NCBI RefSeq assembly: GCF_018143015.1
Contig: NC_054757.1
Span: 7,360,501 to 7,424,500 of the forward strand
Origin: Lytechinus variegatus
Taxonomy: Eukaryota > Echinodermata > Echinoidea > Temnopleuroida > Toxopneustidae
Length of the DNA stretch: 64,000 bases
Direction of reading: 5' to 3'
Shown here: positions 44,029 through 53,718 of the stretch, piece by piece
Layout: the number at the start of each line of letters is the position of its first letter
Position numbering within the stretch: the first letter of the stretch is position 1
Translations under genes and position numbers: made by a program
Notes under the pieces: generated by a model
What the model saw: only the letters and a program-made list of their open reading frames with translations
Databases searched by the model: none
What the model was told of the DNA's origin: nothing

Positions 44029-45649
44029 CGAATGATGTGATTGCAGAAGTAAACAATCAAATAAAAATCAATTAAGTGCTCTAAAATTGCTTCAAAGCTA
44101 CTTTCTGTAAAACTAAAAAAATATTCCCTTTGCATGGTTTTGATATGACATCATACCAACGTATAGATACGAAATGCCAGATAGAGGTACCCCGCTAAAT
44201 TATTAGTCACATACGTAGTGATAAATTGTCAATATAGTGAGCTTTAGTAGCACAGAGTTAAAAATAACTATTGTTTTAAGTCATCAGAAAAGACATGGTT
44301 CGAGTCGTTTCAGTATAATATAGCCACCATGTCAAACTCAATGAGAAAGCTTGTATTTACAACATTAAGCGCGTTCCCGGTGCGCGTTTCAAAATTACTG
44401 TTCATAATAAATGTACAGATATGAACGATGTCAAAGTACTGAATAAGTGCCAAGCGGCGCTATTGGTTGTCTTCTCTAGAACGTTTTTTATGATTTATGA
44501 CTTGCGCGCACAGACCAACCCAATCAAATACACCCTTCTTATTCACGTAGAACGCTACCGCACTCCATCTTACTGGCTTTCGTGGCATCATTCACACAAA
44601 AAACAGCGTTGATTCTCTCCATCATGCACATGGATATGTAAATAGGGAGGGTTTTGTTTTACAACCGAGCTCATGACACGGATTCTTTTCTCCCCTATGA
44701 CGTACGTGCTTATTCCGCGTCCACAACACTCTTGTTGGTATCATATTTCACAAGTTGCAACCACTGATCTCCCCCTCATACTATCTTATGGGGCGTTGCA
44801 AGAAACTTGCGATCAATCGCAAGTCGATTTTTGTTCCCGAAATCAAGCATATGCCATGCAATTAATAATTGCAAGTGCGACTGATTGCTAATTTGCTCCA
44901 GGAAACAAAAAAAATGTAGTCTGATTTGCTATAGTTAAAAGTGATCAATCAATTGTGAAATTGCAACAGAATATTTTTATGATTGATTGCAAATATTTTC
45001 TTGCATCACTCCCTTAGACGGGTTATCAGTGTTTGCAACGTAACGCAAATTGACAAAGAACTTAAAGTACTGACTATGACGGTGCCATCAAACTTGCCGC
45101 GCTGTGTATTTGGCACAGACCTAAAATATGCATGAAAACGGTTGTGAAATGATTGGCGACGCAGAGTAGACTACCTTATACATGGCTCCGGGACATGCCT
45201 TATCCCCCCCCCCCAAAAAAAAATAAATAAATTCTGCGTCAAAGATAAGGAATTTAAAGCCCCCTTACAGAATGCGGTTTTACAGACCAAGATTATCCTG
45301 CTTGCAAGAAATATGTTTTACATTGTAAGTACAGGATTTGGCATGTACACTCAGTTGGCTTCTAGTTAATTGCGTGGACAGTTTTTTTTTTGCTGCATCG
45401 TAAAGTCCTAAGTTTATCTTGATAAGAAGTATGATTAAAGATATTCATTTGGATTTCAACTGCTAATACAAATCTTCATTTTTTTATCCACCATGTTTGT
45501 TGCTACACCCTGATTTCTCAAAATCTATTTAAGTATATATATTTCGTCAAAGTTATACTCGTATCGTCTTTCAGGGAGAGGTGCTGGCTGGTGGGACTTC
45601 GACCGGTTATAAAATGTTTTTATTGTTTTTGAATATGTATAAATTTGGC
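44029..45649. other. No gene seen downstream of TGF-beta gene
   Basis: Contains a probable small palindromic repeat at about 44790-44900 (TTGCGATCAATCGCAAG, GCGACTGATTGC), related to 55115-55160. The 3' UTR of the TGF-beta gene should occupy part of the right end. No coding sequence recognised. Confidence 0.4.
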
Positions 45650-46170
45650 TCAACGACATCCACATTTTGCCACAATCATATCCGGGAGTTCTGTCAGTAC
45701 AATGTTTCTCGTTTCAGGTTCAAGGTAAAGAATTGCAAGACCAAGTGGGTGGAACTCTGATGGGACACAGCACGGGGGTGACACCCCTCGCTTCCTCCTG
45801 GTCATGATTGCCTTTACTTTAGCATGGTTGGACCACGTTTCGTCCTCCGTCGATTTCGAATTGAGCGGGCACCCACCGTTGCACCTGTACGCGTCGTATC
45901 CCTTGGGGGCGATTATCCAAGGCGACCAACCGATCGCTTCGAAGCTTACATACATGTTCTTTCGGAGACAACCTCCCGACCGTGTTGTGTTTTCTGATTG
46001 GTCTAAATCCTGGACGTAAGCTCGATGTTTAGCCAATGAGCGCTTTCGGCGTTGGAGTTCTGAAGAACTTGGTCCATGGTGAAATGCCATTGTTGAAAGG
46101 GCAGGAGGAGGCGATTCGTCATCGTTGTGGTCGGAGATGTTTCTTTTTCCGTTTTTCCGATCCAGACTCT
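45650..46170 (-). CDS. TGF-beta ligand exon 5 (cleavage site and mature domain)
   Basis: Acceptor behind a long T tract (TTTACAG), phase 1 in; stop TGA at 45650-45652. Encodes the RRKR cleavage site and all seven knot cysteines; sequon ENTTR lies at the mature N-terminus. Confidence 0.95.
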
Positions 46171-49100
46171 CTGTAAAAAAAAATAATAAAAGCTTTTTGT
46201 GTGTGTACTGGTACATGGCGAAATTCAAAAGCAATAAGGCCCGATATTCGAGAGCGTGCTGTTGGATAATACGACCAATGTCCATTAAACTAAAAATACA
46301 TATTTCTAGCTCAGTACCCTAATAGAAGGAAATCTAGCGTGATTACACGACGAAATCATCGTCTTCGTCATCACCGTCATCATCATTATCAACGCCGATG
46401 TCATAGTAGAAGTAAGGGAAATTACAGTCATCAGATGGAATAATTATGATTGTTACCAATGCAATCGATATTTGGTCACGTGACATACACCAACCTTGTG
46501 TGAAAAGCACGAGTATTGGTTGACGACCGTTGTCATGGCGTGCTTTCTTCGCAAACCGAAGCATGTTGTCGGGGAGAGGCTGGCCAGAGAGTGACGTCAC
46601 AGTGATGTAGAGCCCAAAGTTGGAAGTCTTATTGTTCAGCCATTCTTGAACAGCTATAAAAGAAATAAGGAAATAAAGTACAAGTGTGTGTAACGTAATT
46701 ATCAAATAATGATGATTCGTGTCAATGCCACTTAACATGCGAATCTTGCCTCAGAAATTTTCATTTTCGCCACTTGAAACGATTTCTGGCCGTAAGCTAT
46801 TTCTTTTCCAGCATGACACCTATGTACTTTACAATTAAGAATTAATCATATATGAATTCTAATGAAATCACCCTAGATTGTGACTTTTTCTCGTTTACCC
46901 CGTACAACCTACAGGTAAAAAAAATACGTATTATACATTTATATATCGCAATGCAGTCTGATTTTTTTTTTCGAATACAGCGATGTAACAGTGTTGCGTT
47001 AGAATAAGTCACCTCTTGATATATTGCCTTTTATTTTTACTTAACAACTTACTGTCACGAATATTGAACACTTCCCATCCAGTTCCTTTGGCAGACATCA
47101 GCCTCAATCCAACTAGTTTGGCGCCCTCCAACGACGACGTGTCAGATGATTTGAGTTGGTAGACGTGGACCTGTTTATCGATTGACACAAAATAATGTAG
47201 AAAAAGAGGGAAATTTGAATTAGGGAGGGATATTTCTAACTGGAATATACAACGCGCTCAGGTAACATTTACAGCTATGTTGGAAAACGGTGATTGGGTG
47301 ATATTTTCCAACGTCGAAATGTTTGCAGAGTATTGCTATATTATTGTCAACCCATTACTACAAAACCAAACCAACGTTTCGATTAAGAATGGGAAATAAA
47401 GATGAGCAAGGCAAGCAAAATAAATACAAAGGTTTGGTGGAATGAGGGTAGCCAAAGAAAAAAAAAGAAGAAACAAACGAGCGATAAAGATGAGACGGCC
47501 ACACATGAAGAAAATTTTTAAAGAGAAAATTTTTCAAATGATGAATTAAGAAAGAAAGATAGTAGGTAAGAAAGGCAGGGAGGAAGGGAGGAAGGAAGGA
47601 AGGAAGGAAGGAAGGGAGGAAGGAAGGAAGGAAGGAAGGAAAGAAAGAAAGCAAGAAGGAAAAAAGAATGAAAAATACACGTGAAAGAGAGATAAGAAAA
47701 AAGAATCAATAGCAGAAAGAGAAAAGAAAAAAAAAAGATAATTCATTCAAATGCATAAATAACAAAAATGTTGGTTGTACGTGTCAAACCGCACCATCTA
47801 CTTCACTCTCGGCCCCCAGCCCCCCTCCCCCGCGGCCTCTCCGCCCCCTCTACAATCTCTCCTTCAAAAGACAAAGAAAGATCCTAACTACAGTTTCCTT
47901 TAGACATACCCAATCAATCATTTCATTTCCGCCAGGTTTGCATCCATCAGGTGCAGTTTCTGACACTGTAAACAAGGTAAATATTTATCATTTTGAATTT
48001 TCGAGGGGATGCAGGCCTCCCAAACCCTTATAAGTCTTCATCAATGGTTTAAAAAGCATTCCGATCTCTCTCGAAGGCTCGGATCTTTAGGGAATTTACT
48101 TCTCGCTAGCGAGTCACGTCCTGGGAGATCTTCTTTTGATGCATCTTTTAAACAAGGAATTCGGATTTCATTCAGGTCGACAGTCCGTGTAGATTTGAAA
48201 AATGTAAAATAGATCGATAATTTATTATTTTCGTCTGGTCATATTGCCGGGGGTGATCGTCGACATGATTGTGTCCTCGACATTTTTTGGGGAGTGTCAT
48301 CCTAAATGCTTTAATTTATATCGTTTGTGCGCTTGGAAAGATGTTTTCACGTTGTCGAGGAAACTCTTACAAAAAGCAAATTAAAAAAAACATTCATTAA
48401 GTAACCTTTGTTATCATGGTTAAGATGTTTTCCTGTATGCTGTTCCCCTACTTATTCCGTCCACGAATATTATAGCGAGGGGGGGGGCAAAAATTGTAAC
48501 GTTTGGAATAATCCATAATATACCCCTAATAATGTCTGGTCGCATTCATAACTGCTTTAAAATGTCGGAATCAAGCTTTTTTTGTTATTATAATAATCAG
48601 AGATTCAAATAAAATTTGCTCTGAAATTAAACTTCTTAAATTTATCAAAATTAGAGGAATATTTACAATATTTGCAGATTTTCGTTGATGGAAAAATTAG
48701 ATTCCTGCCGGATTCCCGGTATATCTTATTATTATTATTATCATTATTTTAAAGAAGTGAGCGGGATTTCGCGAATAAAATTTGGAGATTCCTTTAAATT
48801 TGGTGTTTAAGATGAGAAGCATTCACCTAAGATGATCCAGTCTATGATTGAACTACCCTTCACTGTAAAAACTGTGGTGTTAAAACTGACACCAATTGGT
48901 GTTAATAGAGGACCACACCCTGAGGTGTTAAAATAACACCCTAGAGATTGAACATAACACCATAGAGTGTAAATGTAACAACCATAGGTGTTGTAATAAC
49001 ACCTATAGGTGTAAAACTAACACAACCAATTTAACACCGGTGTAAAATAACTGGTGTGGTCCTCTATGTACACTGGTTAACACCACAGTTTTTGCTGTGT

Positions 49101-51675
49101 TATTTAAACCCTTTAAGCAATAAAATCAGGCCAACCAGGAGTCGGAATGACTAGGTCAAAACCTTTTGGGTCAGGCGACAAAATGCCTTTTGTTTCAACA
49201 CACCTCAGAGATTCCAAAATTACAGCATCCAATAAATTATGCGTTGTGAACGAGGAGGGGGTATTGTATTATTTCTTTCTCAATATATTCATATTCTGAG
49301 CAATGTATAATGACTATAATAGCAATGCTCTGGTTTTAAATGGATGTTCGTGATTGTCCAAATGATAGCCAAAATATTTTAAAGATTTTTTTTTTATTCG
49401 GAGAAAGGGAAGGGATTGTCATGCTTGCATTTCGTATGCTTTCTTTTTCGCTTTCTTCAAAATTTAGCATTTTCTCCAAATAGAAGACTTCCATATTGTC
49501 ATTAATTTGGGATTTTTTTACTTTAGAAATATCACTGACATTTGTCCAACAAGACCACATTGATGTTGACAATTCGTTAGTTACAGGTGATTAGAGAGTT
49601 TCGCCTTTATCTGTGAAGTCTGAATAGAAAACCCCAGGAATCGGTTAAATCAGATGGTATTACATTTCAACATTCAAACACATATTTCGATGGTTGTTCT
49701 TTATAACCCGAGAACTTGTTAGATTTTTGTCTGAAGGGCTGGTACAAGTGTATACAAAATAATAATAATAACTCTTATTTACCCAGGGTAGCCACTCTCA
49801 GCTGTAAGCTGTTCTTCCAGCGGGTCCTGCATAACATAATATGTTATTATTACCCTTCTCCGTTCTAAATGCTGAGCGTCTAGCAAGAAGGCAGAAGGTC
49901 CCATTTTTATAAGTCTTTGGTATGACTCGGCCGGGGATCGAACCCACGACCTCCCGTTCATGAGGCGGACGCTCTACCACTGAGCCACCATGTCCGGTGG
50001 CTCAGAGTGACGGTCACCCCTCGTAAATAGCACAAAAACATGAATTTCATTGGATAAACTAACTTGGTGTAGGCCCTATACACTACATAGATTGTTTCAC
50101 GTTTGTAGAATATGCCTTAAGTTGTCATGGTTACCTGAAAGTAGTTTGGTCTTCTTGTATCTTGAGATGCAGTCCATCGGGGTCTTATGCGGTAGAGATG
50201 AAATTCAGCTTGGAGGAGGGCCACATTCGATTCCACAAGAGATAGATTAAAATGGAAGCTCAGTCGACCACCTCGGCCTGCGATGGAAGGAGGGAGGAAG
50301 GGGAGAGGGGGGTGGGGTGAGAAAGACCATTGATCATGACACCTGTTCACTAGCGTACCTAAGGGGGGAGCAGGGGAGCAGACTGCCCCCCTGACGAATC
50401 ACAACTCATTCAAGGGACGTACCCGTGCCCAACCCTTCCCCCGACGAGTCACAACTGAGCCCTTACGAGCCACAAGTGGCCCCCTTTTTTTGAACTTGAA
50501 GACCTTTTTAATTTTGCTTGTCATTTTTTTTCTGGTACGAAATCCTTTATTTGTGGTTGAAGACCCTTTTTTTGCTTGTCAATTTTTTTTTGGCGGGCAA
50601 ATTGGCCCCCCGTACGCCACTGCACCTGTTCAAATTCAATGCCCATTTACGCTTCTTAGATATCCAACGAATATACATCCCCTCAATTTTCACATTTGCA
50701 ACCGTGGGGCGGGGCATCCCCTATCTACCATCTACCCCCACCCCCCCCCCCCTCTGTACGCCAGTGTAACCATGGACAGCTTCGTCAATATTACATCGAG
50801 TAGTCACGTAATACACAACAATAATTTCGAAATATTCTTAACATGACCAATGGTCACTGTATAATATTAATGTGCTCCACTATACAAAGTCGAAAGCAAA
50901 TAGTCTACGTTGAAAAGAAACTACTGAATCTAAAGAAGACACATATTCTTGTAAACAGATTGATAACAAAGAAAGTATCTTTTCCTATGACTGAAAATGG
51001 TATGTTGGGGAAGGAATTGACATTTAAACAAGAATGAGACGAAAGATTTAAACATTGACAGAAAGTAAAGAAAAGAGAATGGAATACATGAAATATTGAA
51101 AACTAAATATGAAATAATATTTAACGAACAATGATCATGATAATAAAAAAAATATGGGGGGAAAATGACAACGAAAGCGTCAAGATTGTAATCAAATAAA
51201 ACCAACTGCATTTTGTCTGACAACAGCCAACTAATACGTGTTTGAATTGATTCTTTTAAATCAAATTGTTACTGAGATTAAAAAAAATATCTTTGCGGTC
51301 ATATATTTGTCATTTTTGTTGAAGATTTTTGGCTTCCATCATGTCCATGTCCACGTTTGGGTGTCAACGTCTATGTTAAAGGCTTTGATAATATTTGATT
51401 TAGTTGGCAAGCTTTTAGGCAGTTTTGTGACCTTTCTCAAACCATTTATTCTTGAACAAGAAAAGCGGAAACTCTTCTGTTTATTGCTGTTATATAAAAA
51501 AAATATGCATATGTGTGTATTTTCATTATATTTTCTAACTAAAATAAGACAAATACTTCCTTTTGATATTATCTCGACTCGTGTTTGCATCATTTAGCAT
51601 ATTCGGGAGAATGTATGTCACACAAAAAAATATCGATCCGATCCCCCTCAATTTCAAGAACATCTCGAATCTCCA

Positions 51676-51706
<31 letters not shown>

Positions 51707-52144
51707 AAAGAAATGGATGAAGAGAACAATGGTAGGCGTAGCTTAAATCAAGGTTCCCCAGAGCTATCTACCCTTTGGAAAAATTGGTGATGCCGAAAAA
51801 ATGTCTCTGCCGGGAATCGAACCCGGGCCCCCAGCTTTGAACGCCGGTGCCTTAACCACTAGACCACAGAGACGGGTTAGTGGCTCGACTGAGCCCGATC
51901 CGATTGACCGTCAGATAGACAGATTTTCGACACTATACCAATTATATTTTCCTTTGTCGGGTGAAGGTGAGTTTTGAACAATGACAAGCCGCCATGCCTC
52001 AGCTGGATCAAAGCTATTGCTTTGATACAGTACACGTATGAGAGAAGAAATACAAATGTGAAAAGCTTTACATATACAACAGCTTTTTGGCAACTCTTTT
52101 TTTATTAAATATTGTAAAAAAATGGATGAAGAGAACAATGGTAG

Positions 52145-52192
<48 letters not shown>

Positions 52193-53718
52193 TATAGTAT
52201 CTCAGTAAGTATAAGAGGAAATAGTATACTCATTATTCTTAATCTAACCTGTTTATATTCCGTCATAAAAAGAAAATTTATCTGATCCAATAAAACGTTT
52301 TTCTTTCCGTATTGGTTGATTTTTTTTTTGGGGGGGGGGTTGATTGTCAAACTTATGACAGATGCCAAATCCATGTATGTTACCCTTCTATCCGTTTTTG
52401 TTACTTTACTTCGACATGTGTGATTCTCTTCGAATCACGAAAGTTTCTGCGATGATTAAGGTCTAATTAGTGGGGCAGACAACCACGGATCGGTCCCTGC
52501 CACAGTGTTGTCGATCCGTGACTCTACTGCAGCACCGAGACAGGACGACTGGCTCGGCGCAACGCCATCCGGCAGATGCTACAACATGTGTGAAAACCCT
52601 GCCTGCCAAAATTACTCATCGGCTTGGCGTTTGGAAACTATTTCTAAATCTGACAGGTGCTTAGATTGACTGTATCCAAACGTTTCGTTGGATGACTTAT
52701 TCTTTTCATTTCTTGTGGGTTTAGCTGTAGTCTGTTTTAAAAGCCTTCTAGATCAATCATTGTTTTAGTGTGGACCCCCACGCTATAAGCAGCAGCATGT
52801 ACATGATGTAGACAACCCTGGGGAAGATTTATAACATGAATGTCTGTATATGTCTCTCTACCTCGCCGTTCCCTTTCCCTCTCTCACCTTTCTCCCTCTT
52901 TATCCTTTCCTTCGATGTTGCTGTTGAGTTTTTCGCGTTTTATGTGTGTTCCTCTAAATATAGTCTTTAGTGCGAAATGATATTATAAGATATCAACAAA
53001 ATAATTCACAATCTAGAATATGAATTCCAACCGGTCAACTTTGAGATACCTCCTACCGCTGATGAAACACCTTTCCTCTTTTTTCAACAGAACGCCACGT
53101 GGATGCATAGAAAGGGAACGAGCTTTTAACATGTTTATTGGTTACCAAGATGTTGTGGTAAATTGGAGTCATGGTTTAATAACATTAAAAGTCTTCGGAA
53201 TTTTTTCCATGTGAGTCACATATAGGGGGAGGGGGTATTAAATCTTACACTTTATCATACCCAATTTATTTTGTACACTTTAAGTATCTACAGAATGATA
53301 TTCTCGGTGCTTCAAAGGACAGTATCACCTACTCACCTGCTTCAGGCACGGCTCTTATCTTCGTGGCATTGTATGGTCTTCGCCCAAACGTCAATCCCGA
53401 CATCGGATCTACCAGGGAGTTGTAAAGGTTGACCATGAACGGGTGGGCGAAGTGGTTCCTCTCCGATGACGACGACGAAGATGACAGCGATGTAGACTCC
53501 CTAGTTGGTAACGAAATTGGTTCCTTGCTTAAACCCAAGATTTGCAGGAGTTCGTTGGCCTCCATCGAGCCTACCGTTTCCTCCTGCTGTCTTTGGGGCG
53601 CGGAATCGACATCCGGTACGTAAGGTGATATTCTAGCAGCTGCTTCCTGGTCGTATGGGAAGGCGTTGGCCACGAATGCCAAACAGATGAATACAAAGCA
53701 AACCGAATGAAATCCCAT
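45650..53718 (-). CDS. TGF-beta/BMP-type ligand, 5 exons
   Basis: A complete 440-residue secreted signalling precursor. Signal peptide MGFHSVCFVFICLAFVANA; TGF-beta prodomain with SFHFNLS, LQAEFHLYRI (about 131-155), VHVYQL, WEVFNI and VQEWLNN-NFGLYITV; furin site RRKR (308-311) preceded by HHGPSSSELQ; mature domain 312-440. The seven knot cysteines are 335, 364, 368, 401, 402, 437 and 439. GWSPWIIAPKGYDAYRCNGG and the KCGCR ending place it in the BMP/GDF group. C401, the usual interchain cysteine, is present, so a covalent dimer is expected. ADMP, BMP9/10 and echinoderm Panda/Maverick-like ligands are all candidates; I cannot decide. Odd: a second RRKR (392-395) inside the mature domain. Exons 53718-53337, 50277-50135, 47170-47053, 46653-46495 and 46170-45650 join in phase. 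Confidence 0.93.
46495..46653 (-). CDS. TGF-beta ligand exon 4 (residues 215-268)
   Basis: Acceptor TTTTATAG, donor GTTGGT, phase 1 in, 1 out. VQEWLNNKTSNFGLYITV then RQPILVLFTQ, the final prodomain strands. One N-glycosylation sequon (NNKTS). Confidence 0.85.
47053..47170 (-). CDS. TGF-beta ligand exon 3 (residues 176-215)
   Basis: Acceptor ATAAACAG, donor GTAAGT, phase 0 in, 1 out. VHVYQLKSSDTSSLEGAKLV and GTGWEVFNIRD match the prodomain arm region. Confidence 0.88.
47575..47665. repeat. (GGAA)n microsatellite
   Basis: GGAA/GAAA tetranucleotide run in the intron upstream of TGF-beta exon 3. ETS-type GGAA cores are therefore abundant, but as a simple repeat. Confidence 0.92.
47910..47965 (-). 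other. Candidate 56-nt alternative exon in TGF-beta gene
   Basis: Has an acceptor (TGTTTACAG) and donor (GTATGT). Joined from exon 1 to exon 3 in place of exon 2 it stays open (VSETAPDGCKPGGNEMIDW); added after exon 2 it introduces a stop codon. So it could be a mutually exclusive exon, a poison exon, or chance. No transcript evidence is available. Confidence 0.3.
48861..49099. mobile_element. Palindromic MITE, CACTGTAAAAACTGTGGTG ends
   Basis: Arms CACTGTAAAAACTGTGGTGT and AACACCACAGTTTTTGCTGTG are inverted; the middle is packed with GGTGTTA/TAACACC phrases. In TGF-beta intron 2. Confidence 0.78.
49781..49998 (-). mobile_element. tRNA-derived SINE, family E
   Basis: Minus strand: head GGTGGCTCAGTGGTAGAGCG, CGTGGGTTCGATCCCCGG, body GACTTATAAAAATGGGACC, and 3' tail GTGGCTACCCTGGGTAAATA followed by (ATT)n. 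The tRNA-like loop CTCATGA carries CAT, so a Met-type tRNA may be the ancestor. In TGF-beta intron 2. Confidence 0.8.
50135..50277 (-). CDS. TGF-beta ligand exon 2 (residues 128-175)
   Basis: Acceptor CATCGCAG, donor GTAACC, phase 1 in, 0 out. Encodes LSFHFNLSLVESNVALLQAE, the prodomain strand and helix signature. Confidence 0.85.
51701..52144. repeat. 374-bp insert bounded by 35-bp direct repeats
   Basis: TATTGTAAAGAAATGGATGA... (51701-51735) recurs at 52110-52144 with one mismatch in 35. The outer edges on both sides are (AT)n. The enclosed 374 bp (51736-52109) carries the tRNA-like gene. Either an insertion with an unusually long target duplication or a local duplication. Confidence 0.75.
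51802..51873 (-). tRNA. tRNA-like gene, anticodon UCA
   Basis: 72 nt that fold into a full cloverleaf: acceptor GTCTCTG/CAGAGAC (7/7), D arm GTCT-AGTGGTTA-AGGC, anticodon arm CCGGC-GTTCAAA-GCTGG, 4-nt variable loop, T arm CCGGG-TTCGATT-CCCGG (5/5), discriminator A. The loop puts TCA at positions 34-36, which would read UGA. A box (TGGTCTAGTGG) and B box (GGTTCGATTCC) are consensus. Six T residues follow immediately, a polymerase III terminator. D and T arms resemble tRNA-Glu. It is not built like the ~90-nt selenocysteine tRNA. It may be a tRNA-derived retroposon head or pseudogene rather than a working suppressor tRNA. Located in TGF-beta intron 1. Confidence 0.6.
52145..53336. other. TGF-beta intron 1, right part
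   Basis: (AT)n at 52149-52195, otherwise no recognised feature. Several short frames (for example 52470-52664, 53020-53214) show no family resemblance. Confidence 0.4.
53337..53718 (-). CDS. TGF-beta ligand exon 1 (residues 1-127)
   Basis: Start ATG at 53716-53718 begins a clean signal peptide; an upstream in-frame ATG at 53793 would place 25 charged residues before it, so it is not preferred. Ends GCAG before GTGAGT, phase 1. Includes a serine run (about residues 80-87) and one N-glycosylation sequon (YNATK). Confidence 0.88.
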
